Source: Scopulibacillus daqui
Lineage (GTDB): Bacteria > Bacillota > Bacilli > Bacillales > Sporolactobacillaceae
Direction of reading: 5' to 3'
DNA: 64,000 bases
Assembly: GCF_016908855.1 (NCBI RefSeq)
Contig: NZ_JAFBER010000004.1
Location: 124,001-188,000, forward strand
In this document: positions 9,560 through 18,592 of the stretch, piece after piece
Layout: every line of letters starts with the position of its first letter
Numbering within the stretch: the first letter of the stretch is position 1
The notes under the pieces: model-generated
Told to the model about the DNA's origin: nothing
What the model saw: only the letters and a program-made list of their open reading frames with translations
Databases searched by the model: none
Made by a program: the position numbers and the translations under genes

Positions 9560-10330
9560 TTATTCAAATGCAGGACGGAAACGATTAATCACTTCTACTG
9601 CTCCGGTAACATCAATGACTGAACCCGTAACCATTTCTGTATCATCTTTGCTTAAGAAAAGTATCATGTTTGCGATATCTTCTCCTGTTACAGAACGCCC
9701 AAGCGGTGTCCTTTGTTCATTTAAGCGTCTGGCCTCATCTATAGTTGACTCTTTCATGTCAGACAGAATCATGCCCGGACAAACCATATTAGCCGTAATG
9801 CCGAACTCAGCCTCTTCAATGGCCAGTGTCCGCGTCAGCGAAGCCGCCCCTGTCTTCGCCGCAGCAAAAGCGCCTCGGTCGATCCACCCCGGAGCCGATC
9901 CCGCATCCTGAAAGCCATATGTAATAATCCTGCCAAAGCGCTGCTGTCTCATGACAGGAACGACTCGTTTGACTAAATGAAAAACGGCGCTTAAATTGCC
10001 ATCAATCATTTCCTCCCATTCCTCATCTGAATGATCAATCAGTTTTTTTCTTTCAAATATAAAGGGACCCGCATTATTAATTAATCCATCAATTCTATTA
10101 AACCGAGTCATGGTTTTATCTACAAGCTCAATAATATCCGCCCGCTTAGTGATATCGCCTTTAACAAATTGAAGACGGTCAAGGCTGTCTTTCCACTTTT
10201 CTTTCATTTGCTCAACAGCCTTTTCATCGCTTCTGTAATTAACTGTAACCGAGTATCCCTGTTGAAGAAATTTCTCTGTGACCATGCGTCCGATACCTTT
10301 TGATCCAGCAGTAATGAGTATGTGGCGCAT
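9560..10330 (-). CDS. ytkK: short-chain dehydrogenase/reductase YtkK
   Basis: A 256-residue SDR-family oxidoreductase resembling FabG. The cofactor motif TAGSKGIG sits at the N-terminus, NNAGPF near residue 90, and a catalytic-type segment GRIITYGFQDAGSAPGW-17 residues-K near 135-160. Instead of the usual Y-x3-K after the Ser, the active-site region reads GAFAAAKTG, so the catalytic Tyr appears replaced; the enzyme may be atypical. The start MRHILITAGSKGIG (10330) was chosen over an upstream GTG (10339) because the family starts there. The substrate is unknown. Confidence 0.85.
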   Translation of the reverse strand: MRHILITAGSKGIGRMVTEKFLQQGYSVTVNYRSDEKAVEQMKEKWKDSLDRLQFVKGDITKRADIIELVDKTMTRFNRIDGLINNAGPFIFERKKLIDHSDEEWEEMIDGNLSAVFHLVKRVVPVMRQQRFGRIITYGFQDAGSAPGWIDRGAFAAAKTGAASLTRTLAIEEAEFGITANMVCPGMILSDMKESTIDEARRLNEQRTPLGRSVTGEDIANMILFLSKDDTEMVTGSVIDVTGAVEVINRFRPAFE

Positions 10331-10439
10331 TGGATTCACCCATCCTTTTCCATTAAATAAATACTATTAAAATTATAAACGAGCGTTTCCGCCTCTGTAA
10401 ACTGAAGGCAACTTGATTAAAAGCTTTATAAATTGGAAA

Positions 10440-10464
10440 AGCTACCACGTTTGACGTGATAGCT
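10440..10464 (-). terminator. terminator of the DUF4025-like gene
   Basis: An 11-bp stem (AGCTATCACGT / ACGTGGTAGCT, one mismatch) with a 3-base loop is followed by TTTTCC on the minus strand, directly after the small gene. Confidence 0.75.
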
Positions 10465-10469
10465 GATCA

Positions 10470-10634
10470 TTACGCTTCGTTCTTGTCTTTCTTATCACCT
10501 GTAAAAACATTTTGATCGGTGACATAAGAATCAACGACACCGCTTTGATAAGCTTCTGTTAACTGCTGATGAACAATATTTTCCCCTTCTTCATCGTACA
10601 TCAAATCGGTATGCTTATTATGTTCTTTTGCCAT
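10470..10634 (-). CDS. small acidic protein, DUF4025/YozQ-like
   Basis: A 54-residue ORF starting MAKEHNKHTDLMYDEEGEN. It has a clear ribosome site (GGGGGGAAG) and its own terminator, so it is very likely real. The middle, HQQLTEAYQSGVVDSY, resembles the short DUF4025 (YozQ) proteins of Bacillus, although I place it there from memory of the pattern only. It is hydrophilic, with no signal or membrane segment. The function is unknown. Confidence 0.7.
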   Translation of the reverse strand: MAKEHNKHTDLMYDEEGENIVHQQLTEAYQSGVVDSYVTDQNVFTGDKKDKNEA

Positions 10635-10764
10635 TAAACTTCCCCCCTCATCGTTAAAAATAACGAAAAGCTTTCACTCTTCATTATTAGCTTTTGTGAA
10701 AAATGTAGAACTTATACAAAACAGATGATAATATCTTGCTAACAGAAGATGGAGGAAAAAAAAT

Positions 10765-11064
10765 ATGCCATACCATTTTGTATATGATAAACGCTTGGGG
10801 ATACAAATACCTGTACTTGAGAAAACATGGGAAGAATATCATCAAGAAACACAAGAACAAATCATTTCAGATTGGGAAAAAATAAGAGGGAAAATTCCAG
10901 ATCGCATCAAGCAGCTTGAAGGAGAAATTGCAGAAAAACAAAATCAGCTCAGCCAAGAAGAGAACTTCGAAAAAAGCTGTCGATTAAACAGCAAGATAGC
11001 TGATCTTGCTTCAACGATTAATGATTTATGGATATGGTACCGAACACCCTTGAAAATAAGCTAA
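10765..11064 (+). CDS. conserved-looking 99-residue protein of unknown function
   Basis: Starts MPYHFVYDKRLGIQIP, followed by a Glu/Gln/Lys-rich segment (about 22-80) that is probably a helical hairpin or coiled coil, ending in a Trp-rich patch DLWIWYRTP. The ribosome site GATGGAGG is good and a strong terminator follows, so expression is likely. I do not recognise the family. It is convergent with moaB. Confidence 0.7.
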   Translation: MPYHFVYDKRLGIQIPVLEKTWEEYHQETQEQIISDWEKIRGKIPDRIKQLEGEIAEKQNQLSQEENFEKSCRLNSKIADLASTINDLWIWYRTPLKIS

Positions 11065-11087
11065 ATACCTCAGTATTTAGCTTATTT
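11054..11087. terminator. bidirectional terminator
   Basis: A 15-bp perfect stem (AAATAAGCTAAATAC) with a 4-base loop overlaps the stop codons of both convergent genes, the 99-residue gene and moaB. Confidence 0.85.
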
Positions 11088-11585
11088 ATTGATTTCATGA
11101 ATGATATGCGTTAATTCCGGAATGATTAATTTATCCATTGCTAGTTGAACAGCACCCGAAGACCCCGGCATTGAAAAAACAGCAGTTTTCCCGATAACCC
11201 CGGCAGACGCCCGGCTAAGAATCGCTGCTGATCCAATATCTTCTGTATAGCTCAGCATTCTAAAAATTTCTCCAAAACCGGGGATTTTCTTATCAACCAG
11301 CCTGTTGACCACTTCAATGGTAACATCCCGTTCAGCTATGCCTGTCCCGCCATTAATTAATAACACATCAATGGATTGGGAAACAATTTCTTTGATCGCT
11401 AATTCGATTTCCACTGCTTCGTCTTTCACTATCATGTAAGATTCCACATTGCAGCCGTGGTCTTTTAACCGGTCAATAATTAACTGACCGCTTTTATCCG
11501 TTTTTACATCGCGGGTGTCGCTTACAGTTAAGACGCCGCATTGACATTGATCCAATTTATGAGATTTATGTTCTTTGACTGACAC
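11082..11585 (-). CDS. moaB: molybdenum cofactor biosynthesis protein MoaB
   Basis: A 167-residue MoaB/Mog-family protein for molybdopterin adenylylation. Motifs are LTVSDTRD near residue 20, LINGGTGIAERD near 80 and FSMPGSSGAVQLAM near 140. Length matches MoaB. The GTG start overlaps the end of the upstream EcsC-family gene by 20 bp, so the two are translationally coupled. No other molybdenum cofactor genes are nearby. Confidence 0.93.
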   Translation of the reverse strand: MSVKEHKSHKLDQCQCGVLTVSDTRDVKTDKSGQLIIDRLKDHGCNVESYMIVKDEAVEIELAIKEIVSQSIDVLLINGGTGIAERDVTIEVVNRLVDKKIPGFGEIFRMLSYTEDIGSAAILSRASAGVIGKTAVFSMPGSSGAVQLAMDKLIIPELTHIIHEINK

Positions 11586-12426
11586 GTCCTTCGCCTGCCT
11601 TTTCCATTAAATAACGTTTTTGATAAAAGCGATGAGCAATTTCTGTAATATGCTTGGTGGAACGATAATTAAAGCCTGCCCCAAAAGCCATTCCCATTAA
11701 GGGAATACCTTGAAATATTTTCTTCTTTAATTGTGATATGACGATTGTTTTTCCAAGCTGCTTAATGCCGGTATCAACCCAAGATAAATTCATCACATCG
11801 TCTTGGCCTTCATAAAAATATGGATTAACGCTCGTATGTATCACTTCGTCCTCAAGATCCTGCCAAGCTGACCTTTTTATTTGTTTCGGCAATAAACCGA
11901 TTTCAAAAACCTTTAATGCTGTGACCATCTCAGCGGGCAATGTGACCTCATAGCCATAAGTCAGCGCTATTAACTGAACTGTATACATCTGAATTGAAAA
12001 TAACAAAGGTATATCCAACCCTAATAACAAAAAACCTCCCGTTCCGGTTAATCCGCCTTGGACGGTTGAAATTAGGCGCTGCTTGCCGATATGTTTCTGT
12101 GCAATAAAATGAAGCTGATGAACATTTAATTTCTTCATGTCTTCTATATGATTAATTTCAGGCAGCAATGCTTTTCCTTCATTAATAAGCTGTGTTCGAG
12201 CATTTTGCTGCCATGAGGTGCTTTGCAATAAAGCGTGACATTGAAAAACCATCTGATCAATAGCTTGGCTTAAACTGCTTTGCCATTTCGGAGAAACCTT
12301 TGCCAGCTGATTTCGCACCCATTCCTGGTATAGCACCGTAAAATCAGTCGGTTCATATGTAAAGAATTGTTCTTCCCAAACTTTTATTTGTGAGAATACA
12401 GCCTGTTCTGTTTCTGACAAGGCCAC
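11566..12426 (-). CDS. EcsC family protein
   Basis: A 286-residue protein containing EcsC-family features. A long helical N-terminal half is followed by a glycine-rich membrane-associated hairpin (VQGGLTGTGGFLLLGLDIPLLF, read in two pieces near residues 130-150) and a second GIPLMGMAFGAGFNY near 245. EcsC domains occur in proteins linked to the EcsAB transporter; the exact role is unknown. The GTG at 12426 (VALSETEQ) is preferred over a TTG-type start at 12477 because GGAGAG lies 8 bases upstream. It is co-transcribed with moaB. Confidence 0.78.
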   Translation of the reverse strand: MALSETEQAVFSQIKVWEEQFFTYEPTDFTVLYQEWVRNQLAKVSPKWQSSLSQAIDQMVFQCHALLQSTSWQQNARTQLINEGKALLPEINHIEDMKKLNVHQLHFIAQKHIGKQRLISTVQGGLTGTGGFLLLGLDIPLLFSIQMYTVQLIALTYGYEVTLPAEMVTALKVFEIGLLPKQIKRSAWQDLEDEVIHTSVNPYFYEGQDDVMNLSWVDTGIKQLGKTIVISQLKKKIFQGIPLMGMAFGAGFNYRSTKHITEIAHRFYQKRYLMEKAGEGRVSQRT

Positions 12427-12579
12427 ATCAATCTCTCCTTCATCACTTTTAGTTTTATTATACTTGATTATTACCAATTGATAAAATAGTGAAACATTAG
12501 GCTATAATTATTGCGTCAAATACTGTAGAATATATTGTATACGAATTAAACTCATAAAATAAAAAGAGGTTCGCCATTT

Positions 12580-13386
12580 ATGAAAGGTTTAAACGGAAAA
12601 ACGATCGCTCTCGCTTCCTTAAGAAAATCAAAAGAAATAAGTCAATTAATTAAAAAGCATGGAGGGAACGTCAAAACATACGCTTTACAGGGGACGCGTT
12701 TCTTAAGAGAAGAAGAGATCTTAAAAGACATCAATCAGTTTATTGAATCTGATCCCGACTGGGCTATTTTCACAACAGGCATGGGAGCGGATGCCCTATT
12801 CACCACCGCTGAAAAACATCAGATGCTCGAGCCTTTCATCGATCATCTCAAACGTGCAAAAATTGCTGCAAGAGGACGGAAAACAGTTCAATGCCTTAAT
12901 AAATATCGGCTTGCTCCGGTAATAACCGCTCATGATGGAACAGTAAAAGGGCTTATTGAAAATTTTCGTTCGGCGCCGCTAAAGGGCAAACGCGTTTTCC
13001 TGCAATTGTATGGCGAAAGTGCGCCTGAGCTTGTCCATTGGCTTAAAAGACAAGAGGCAGAGCTGATTGAGGTTATGCCTTATCGGCACATTCCCCCTGA
13101 ACAAAATACCGTTCAAGCGCTTGCCGAAGAAATTATTTTTGGACATGTTGATGCCGCCGTATTTACAAGTGCCATTCAAGTCAAACATTTATTTGCTCAA
13201 ATTAAAAGCAATGATTCAATATATCATAAAGTCATCGCTGCATTTAACAAGAAGGTCGCCGCTTGCGCCGTAGGTCAAGTCACTTCAAATGCTTTAAAGG
13301 ATAATGGGGTCAAACGCGTGATTGCTCCCGACAATCAGCGAATGGGTGCAATGATTGTAAAACTGTCAAATTATTTCCGCGAATAG
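12580..13386 (+). CDS. uroporphyrinogen-III synthase (HemD/HEM4) family protein
   Basis: A 268-residue HEM4-fold protein. It shows FTTGMGADALF near residue 65, the conserved RGRKT near 105, HDGTVKGL near 122, PYRHIPPEQ near 165, VFTSAIQVKHLF near 193 and ACAVGQVTSNAL near 225. These are the recognisable landmarks of uroporphyrinogen-III synthases. It stands alone outside any hem operon, so it may be a second copy or a diverged paralogue with another role. A TATAAT is present at about 12503. The start ATG has an AGAGG site. Confidence 0.8.
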   Translation: MKGLNGKTIALASLRKSKEISQLIKKHGGNVKTYALQGTRFLREEEILKDINQFIESDPDWAIFTTGMGADALFTTAEKHQMLEPFIDHLKRAKIAARGRKTVQCLNKYRLAPVITAHDGTVKGLIENFRSAPLKGKRVFLQLYGESAPELVHWLKRQEAELIEVMPYRHIPPEQNTVQALAEEIIFGHVDAAVFTSAIQVKHLFAQIKSNDSIYHKVIAAFNKKVAACAVGQVTSNALKDNGVKRVIAPDNQRMGAMIVKLSNYFRE

Positions 13387-13394
13387 ATGAAAAA

Positions 13395-13429
13395 AACAAC
13401 CTTTTTTCGCTATACGAAAAAAGGTTGTT
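13395..13429. terminator. bidirectional terminator between hemD-like gene and ackA
   Basis: A perfect 15-bp stem (AACAACCTTTTTTCG) around a 5-base loop separates two convergent genes. Confidence 0.85.
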
Positions 13430-13450
13430 ACAGGCAAACAGAGCGTAAAA

Positions 13451-14641
13451 TTATAAATTCGCTAATCTTACCGTATCTCTGGCAATCATAACTTCTTCGT
13501 TTGTCGGAATGATGATGACTTTAACCGGTGAGTGCGGATAGTTAACGAATGCTTCCTTGCCTCTTACCTCATTGAGGGCCGGATCCCAATAAACACCCAT
13601 AAATTCTAATCCTTTTAACACTTTAGCACGGACGACATCGCTGTTTTCGCCAATACCTGCTGTAAAGATAATCGCGTCAACACCGTGCATTTTAGCAGCA
13701 TAAGAACCTAAATATTTGTGGATTCTTCCAGCAAATGATTCAAGCGCTAGTTCTGCTCGTTTATTGCCTTGTCTTGCTTCTTCTTCAATATCTCTTAAAT
13801 CGCTTGAGAATCCTGAAACGCCCAGCAAGCCGCTCTTTTTATTCAAAACATTAATGACTTCTTCTGCTGTTTTGCCGGTTTTCTCCATGATATAAGGAAT
13901 CAAAGCCGGATCAATATTGCCTGAACGAGTACCCATCATTACACCAGCAAGCGGTGTGAATCCCATCGACGTATCGATTGATTTTCCGCCTTCAACCGCT
14001 GCGATGCTCGCACCGTTTCCTAAATGGCAGGAAATAAGGCGCAATTGCTCGATCGGACGTTCAAGCAATTCAGCCGCGCGTTGTGTCACATATTTATGGG
14101 AAGTCCCATGGAAACCATATTTTCTAATACCGTATTTCTCATAATACTCATACGGCAAGCTGTACAGAAACGATTTCTCCGGCATTGTTTGGTGGAAAGC
14201 CGTATCGAACACAGCGACAGCAGGTACATTTGGCAAAACCTTCTGGAAAGCTTTAATACCTGTAATATTTGCCGGGTTATGAAGCGGCGCCAAATCTGAC
14301 ACTTCTTCAATAGCCTTAAGCACTTCATCCGTTATGAGCACGGAATCGTTGAACACTTCTCCGCCATGAACGACACGGTGTCCGATACCATTGATCTCTT
14401 CTAAAGAATCGATAATGCCAAGCGTTGTCAGCTTATCTAATAAAATTCTCACTGCTTCCGCATGATCAGGAATATCCCGTTCTTCTTTTTGTTTTTCACC
14501 GTTTGCTTCAATTGTAAAAATTGATTTCGGCAGTCCAATTCTTTCTACAAGTCCTTTTGTGATCACTTGTTCTTCCGGCATCTCTAACAATTGAAACTTT
14601 AAAGATGAGCTGCCGGCATTAATTGCTAAAATCTTAGCCAA
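13451..14641 (-). CDS. ackA: acetate kinase
   Basis: A 396-residue enzyme that makes acetate and ATP from acetyl phosphate; it is the last step of overflow metabolism and a CcpA-activated gene in B. subtilis. Motifs are [12 protein letters not shown] at the N-terminus, [10 protein letters not shown] near 90, FHGTSHKYV near 178, [12 protein letters not shown] near 205 and [13 protein letters not shown] near 325. Length is exactly typical. The start is TTG. It is followed upstream, 14 bp away, by ytxK, as in B. subtilis. Confidence 0.97.
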   Translation of the reverse strand: MAKILAINAGSSSLKFQLLEMPEEQVITKGLVERIGLPKSIFTIEANGEKQKEERDIPDHAEAVRILLDKLTTLGIIDSLEEINGIGHRVVHGGEVFNDSVLITDEVLKAIEEVSDLAPLHNPANITGIKAFQKVLPNVPAVAVFDTAFHQTMPEKSFLYSLPYEYYEKYGIRKYGFHGTSHKYVTQRAAELLERPIEQLRLISCHLGNGASIAAVEGGKSIDTSMGFTPLAGVMMGTRSGNIDPALIPYIMEKTGKTAEEVINVLNKKSGLLGVSGFSSDLRDIEEEARQGNKRAELALESFAGRIHKYLGSYAAKMHGVDAIIFTAGIGENSDVVRAKVLKGLEFMGVYWDPALNEVRGKEAFVNYPHSPVKVIIIPTNEEVMIARDTVRLANL

Positions 14642-14655
14642 TTTCCTTCATCCCT

Positions 14656-15657
14656 TCATTGATGGCTTTCTTCATTATGTTGTTCTAAGTGGTGTTGAAA
14701 CCAGTCATTTAATTTCACCATCATTTTTGACATGGCTTCTTTGTTTGAAAATCTTGGCATTTCAGCAAGTAACGCTTGTTTCGGAGGCACGACATGAGGC
14801 CCCTTTTTTTGTAGGATCAATATACTTCTGGCATGCTTTTCATTTTGAAACAGCGATATCGGGAGCTGTAATAAGCCTAAGATCACGGCCTCATCATACA
14901 AAAACTTATGAAACACTTTGTTCTTATCTTGGATAAAAAGATCATTAGGAATTAAATAAACAAGATAACCGGCTTGCTTAGTATATTTCAAACCTTGTTC
15001 AATCATAAGAAAATGACTGTAGGATTGGCTGTCCACTTTACCGAGCTTAAATGTTTCGGCATTCTTTTGATCCGGATATATGCCAACCGGGCTGTCGCAT
15101 ACGGTTATATCTACCGGATCTACAAGCATTGGGCGCAAGCTGTCTTGATGAAAAAATTCGATGTCCTTTTGTTGTAAATTAGCGTTCGTGCAAGCTAACT
15201 TTATCAGAAGATCATCTATTTCGACCCCATAGCCGCGAATATCATCGGTATGGCTTTGATTCATAATTCCCGTCAACAGATTCCCAGTGCCCGCAGCAGG
15301 ATCAAGAATCGAAAACTGCTGACGTGATGATAACAATCGATTGACGAGATAACCAATAAAAATAACAACGCTGTCAGGCGTCATTTGATGCTGAGTCTGT
15401 GTAGATGATTTCATGCCTTTTAAGACGGCTAATTGGAACGACCTTCTGACGTCCTCTGCTGACATCCCTTCTTGAAAAAAGTGAGCATAAAGGCCAGACA
15501 ACTTATTTTCAAGGGACTTTTGACTTACAGTTTCTCTAAAAATATTTTCACCAGTTAAACAGAGCGCTTCAAGGTAAGAGACATCTTCTTCTTTTTCAAT
15601 CAACTCGGCTGATTGATCAAAGATCGCAAAAAGATGATCAACCATAGATCTTTGCAT
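14656..15657 (-). CDS. ytxK: class I SAM-dependent methyltransferase YtxK
   Basis: A 333-residue protein resembling N6-adenine-type methyltransferases. The SAM-binding motif ILDPAAGTGNLLTG lies near residue 112, and the catalytic-motif position reads CDSPVGIYP rather than (N/D)PPY. The N-terminal helical region resembles the YtxK group. The substrate is unknown. The start at 15657 (MQRSMVDHLF) follows AGGAGG; the longer form to 15684 lacks a ribosome site. It is in an operon with ackA. Confidence 0.9.
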   Translation of the reverse strand: MQRSMVDHLFAIFDQSAELIEKEEDVSYLEALCLTGENIFRETVSQKSLENKLSGLYAHFFQEGMSAEDVRRSFQLAVLKGMKSSTQTQHQMTPDSVVIFIGYLVNRLLSSRQQFSILDPAAGTGNLLTGIMNQSHTDDIRGYGVEIDDLLIKLACTNANLQQKDIEFFHQDSLRPMLVDPVDITVCDSPVGIYPDQKNAETFKLGKVDSQSYSHFLMIEQGLKYTKQAGYLVYLIPNDLFIQDKNKVFHKFLYDEAVILGLLQLPISLFQNEKHARSILILQKKGPHVVPPKQALLAEMPRFSNKEAMSKMMVKLNDWFQHHLEQHNEESHQ

Positions 15658-15734
15658 ATCGCTAATCCTCCTGCAACACCACATTTACACCTATACAATA
15701 ATACATAAAATACACAGAAAATCAAATAAAGAAA

Positions 15735-15758
15735 ACTCCGACGAATCTTCGCCGGAGT
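15735..15758 (-). terminator. terminator of tpx
   Basis: An 11-bp stem (ACTCCGGCGAA / TTCGTCGGAGT, one G-U) is followed by TTTTCTTT on the minus strand. Confidence 0.8.
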
Positions 15759-15769
15759 GAATGTTTAAA

Positions 15770-16267
15770 CTATTCCGCACCTTTGGCCGCTTTAAGCGCG
15801 CTTTCATAGTCTGGATGGTTTGTACCTTCACTGACATATTCCGCATAAGCCACTTTATTATTGCTGTCAACAACAAATACGGCTCTTGCCAAGAGTCTCA
15901 GTTCCTTCATTACAACACCGTATGCTTGTCCAAATGAAAGGTCTCTATGATCTGAAAGCGTTACCGCATTTTCAAGGCCGCTGTCTCCGCACCAGCGTTT
16001 TTGCGCAAACGGCAAGTCGCAGCTGATTGTTATCACAGAGACATTATCCAGCTTGGTCGCTTCTTCATTAAAGCGGCGTGTCTGCGCATCACATACACCC
16101 GTATCCAATGAAGGCACAACGCTGATAATCCGAACACCTTTATAATCATTTAATGTTTTTTCAGCGAGACTGTTATCCAACGCTGTAAAATCTGGTGCCT
16201 GATCCCCGGCTTTAACCTCTTCACCAATAAGAGTGACTGGATTTCCTTTAAATGTTACTTCAGCCAA
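15770..16267 (-). CDS. tpx: thiol peroxidase
   Basis: A 165-residue atypical 2-Cys peroxiredoxin. The peroxidatic Cys is in [11 protein letters not shown] (about residue 60) and the resolving Cys in [14 protein letters not shown] (about 94). It removes peroxides using thioredoxin in the cytoplasm. The start is TTG with AGGAGGG upstream. Its place next to ytxK and ytfJ matches B. subtilis. Confidence 0.96.
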   Translation of the reverse strand: MAEVTFKGNPVTLIGEEVKAGDQAPDFTALDNSLAEKTLNDYKGVRIISVVPSLDTGVCDAQTRRFNEEATKLDNVSVITISCDLPFAQKRWCGDSGLENAVTLSDHRDLSFGQAYGVVMKELRLLARAVFVVDSNNKVAYAEYVSEGTNHPDYESALKAAKGAE

Positions 16268-16355
16268 CGCTATTCCCTCCTAACAAATATATGTATAATT
16301 TAATCATACCTTATACTCGCTTTAAAATTCAAACAAAACAGCTGCAGAGCAAAAA

Positions 16356-16381
16356 AACTAACTGAAAAAAATCAGTTAGTT
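16356..16381 (-). terminator. terminator overlapping the ytfJ stop codon
   Basis: A 10-bp stem (AACTAACTGA / TCAGTTAGTT) is followed by a run of seven T on the minus strand. Confidence 0.8.
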
Positions 16382-16915
16382 AAAAAAATCGTCTTGCTGC
16401 TGTTCGCTGTTTCTTCTTTGTTTCATCGACATTCCGCCGCGCTGCTGCTGCCTATTTTGCGAGCTGTTAGAGCTTTGCTGTCCCGATTTATTGTTTGATT
16501 GATTATTTGAAACCATTTGCTGAATTTTATCAACAGCTTGAGGAGCTAAATCAAGCAATTTTTCATATATATGGGTGCTGTTATCTAAATGAATCGTTTT
16601 CACACCGTATGGACCAACAATTAAGAAAGCAATCGGTGTAATCGAGACGCCGCCGCCGCTTCCTCCGCCGAAAGGAAGCTGGCTGCTTTGGCTGTCGTCT
16701 GATTGATCGCTGTCGCCATAGCCGCCGCTAGTGTGGTTATTGACTTGAAATTCACTGCCGCCGGCAGCGAAGCCAAAACCAACTTTAGAAACAGTTAATA
16801 TCACATTGCCGTCTGGGGTTTCAATCGGATCTCCTATAATGGTATTCACATCGGTCATTTCTTGAAGACTTTCCAGGGCTGTTTTCATTAAGCCTTGTAT
16901 TGGATGTTCTGACAT
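16376..16915 (-). CDS. ytfJ: sporulation protein YtfJ (GerW family)
   Basis: A 179-residue protein starting MSEHPIQGLMKTALESL. The conserved core runs through GDPIETPDGNVILTVSKVG, then FGFAAGGSEF and GGGSGGGVSITP, which are GerW landmarks. A low-complexity Gln/Asn/Ser tail (about 140-179) ends QQDDFFN. GerW is needed for germination responses in spores. The start at 16915 was chosen for its AAAGGAGG site; the 28 extra upstream residues belong to the overlapping ytfI frame region. It overlaps ytfI by 28 bp. Confidence 0.92.
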   Translation of the reverse strand: MSEHPIQGLMKTALESLQEMTDVNTIIGDPIETPDGNVILTVSKVGFGFAAGGSEFQVNNHTSGGYGDSDQSDDSQSSQLPFGGGSGGGVSITPIAFLIVGPYGVKTIHLDNSTHIYEKLLDLAPQAVDKIQQMVSNNQSNNKSGQQSSNSSQNRQQQRGGMSMKQRRNSEQQQDDFFN

Positions 16916-17532
16916 GCAGGATGATGCCTCCTTTTCCAATATTTTGCGATCCTGTATCCTGTGATGATAGCTTTCCCGAGCCGAAATGAAATCATGCACG
17001 AAAATTCGGTTTCAGCCGCAAATGATTGGTAGACAGGCCAAACATCGATAACAGGTCTTTTTTTTAAAACAAACCACTCATCAATAAGCCTGATCAGCTG
17101 TATTTTAATCATCCAAATGACACCGGCTGAAATACCTGTTAATGCCGCATCATCTAATCCAACCTTCGTTCTCCACATTAAATGTTTTATTTTAAACCAT
17201 TTAAGCAGTTGATAACGTTGATTTAAGTCTCCAAGCAGTTTAACGCCTTTCATCATTTTCGAAAATCCAGCCTTAAACTCCTCTATATTAACGGAAACAC
17301 GGTCATTATCCCCATCGCTTTTTAATACCATTTTGAATGGCGAAACATCCAAATCAATATCTTCTAGATTTTTTTTTAGAATGGTCACTCCCCATACCTT
17401 TATTTTAAGTTCCCCATCAATGTCTAACTCGCTGATCAATCCTTGCAAATCAATAGATATATAAGTGCAAAACCATAATATAACGAACAGGAAAACAAAG
17501 ATTAATAATATAACCAGACCTGTCATGACCAT
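16888..17532 (-). CDS. ytfI: DUF2953 protein YtfI
   Basis: A protein of about 214 residues with one N-terminal membrane segment (MTGLVILLIFVFLFVILWF) and a C-terminal soluble region. It matches YtfI/DUF2953 in size and by its overlap with ytfJ, a sporulation operon in B. subtilis. The start is uncertain: GTG at 17571 has no ribosome site, so ATG at 17532 is proposed. The yteJ and sppA genes that follow in B. subtilis are not present. Confidence 0.82.
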   Translation of the reverse strand: MVMTGLVILLIFVFLFVILWFCTYISIDLQGLISELDIDGELKIKVWGVTILKKNLEDIDLDVSPFKMVLKSDGDNDRVSVNIEEFKAGFSKMMKGVKLLGDLNQRYQLLKWFKIKHLMWRTKVGLDDAALTGISAGVIWMIKIQLIRLIDEWFVLKKRPVIDVWPVYQSFAAETEFSCMISFRLGKAIITGYRIAKYWKRRHHPACQNIQYKA

Positions 17533-17759
17533 AAGCACACACTGCCCTTTATAAGTTATCCTTATTATCACCGGACTTTTTTAAAATCAAACCTTTCTTA
17601 GGGAATAATAAAGAAAACGGGCCGGCGCTCAGCCTTAGAGAAGCTGTATAACAGGCGCGCCAAAAACTAGAGAAAAGATTTTTTTATGTTGAAGCTTTGT
17701 TATTCTTATATCTTTTCTGATAATATTAATAATAGTAGTAGATAAAGGAGGCAGCTTTG

Positions 17760-18557
17760 ATGGAACTAAGAAACAAACTTTATTTCTTTTACAAGAAAAC
17801 ATCGGAAAACAGAGACCAAGTCGATGCATTAAAAACATTCGCTGTTAAGCAAGGATTTAATATTGTGCAAAATGCTGAAGAAGCAAATATTATTGCCAGT
17901 ATCGGCGGAGACGGTGCATTTTTACAAGCCGTCAGAAAGACTGGATTTCGCGATGATTGCCTCTATGTAGGTGTCAGCACCGGACAGCTCGGGCTTTATT
18001 GTGACTTTCATATCGACGAACAGGAAAAAATGCTTGAAGCGATGCAGCGTGAAGAAATTGAGGTTAGAAAATATCCCATCATTTCAGTCGTCATTGATGG
18101 CGAAACGCAATTTTTCTGCTTAAATGAATGCTCAATCAGGACATCAACAATAAAAGTGATGACCGCAGAAATATATATTAATGATTTACATTTCGAAACG
18201 TTTAAAGGCGACGGCATTATCGTAGCTACACCTTCGGGAACCTCCGGTTATAACAAATCGGTAAGCGGCGCTTTGATTGATCCGAAACTGCCATGCATGC
18301 AAGTCAGCGAGCTTGCTTCTGTCAATAACAATACTTTCCGGACATTAGGATCTTCTTTTGTTCTTAACGACGATAAAGAACTGACATTAAAAATTAAAAA
18401 GGGTGATAACAGCTACCCAATTATTGGCCTTGATAATGAAGCATTCAGCATTCGCTCTAATAGAGAAATTAAAATAACTTTGCCTGAACGGCGCATAAAG
18501 ACAGTTAAATTAAAAAACAATTCCTTTTGGCATAAAGTAAAAAGAAGTTTTCTTTAA
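17760..18557 (+). CDS. ppnKB: NAD kinase (NadF/PpnKB type, YtdI)
   Basis: A 265-residue cytoplasmic kinase making NADP from NAD and ATP. The diagnostic GGDG motif is in SIGGDGAFLQA near residue 49. LNECSIR near 121 and TPSGTSGYNKSVSGAL near 158 complete the NAD-kinase set. Length is typical. The ATG at 17760 follows AAAGGAGG; a TTG directly in front would give the same frame. It is the second NAD kinase type of Bacillus (YtdI). Confidence 0.92.
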   Translation: MELRNKLYFFYKKTSENRDQVDALKTFAVKQGFNIVQNAEEANIIASIGGDGAFLQAVRKTGFRDDCLYVGVSTGQLGLYCDFHIDEQEKMLEAMQREEIEVRKYPIISVVIDGETQFFCLNECSIRTSTIKVMTAEIYINDLHFETFKGDGIIVATPSGTSGYNKSVSGALIDPKLPCMQVSELASVNNNTFRTLGSSFVLNDDKELTLKIKKGDNSYPIIGLDNEAFSIRSNREIKITLPERRIKTVKLKNNSFWHKVKRSFL

Positions 18558-18564
18558 ATAAATG

Positions 18565-18592
18565 AAAGCGTTTGAGCGAGCTCAAACGCTTT
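18565..18592. terminator. bidirectional terminator between ppnKB and ytcJ
   Basis: A 12-bp perfect stem (AAAGCGTTTGAG) with a 4-base loop overlaps the ytcJ stop codon; TTTTATT follows on the plus strand. Confidence 0.85.
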
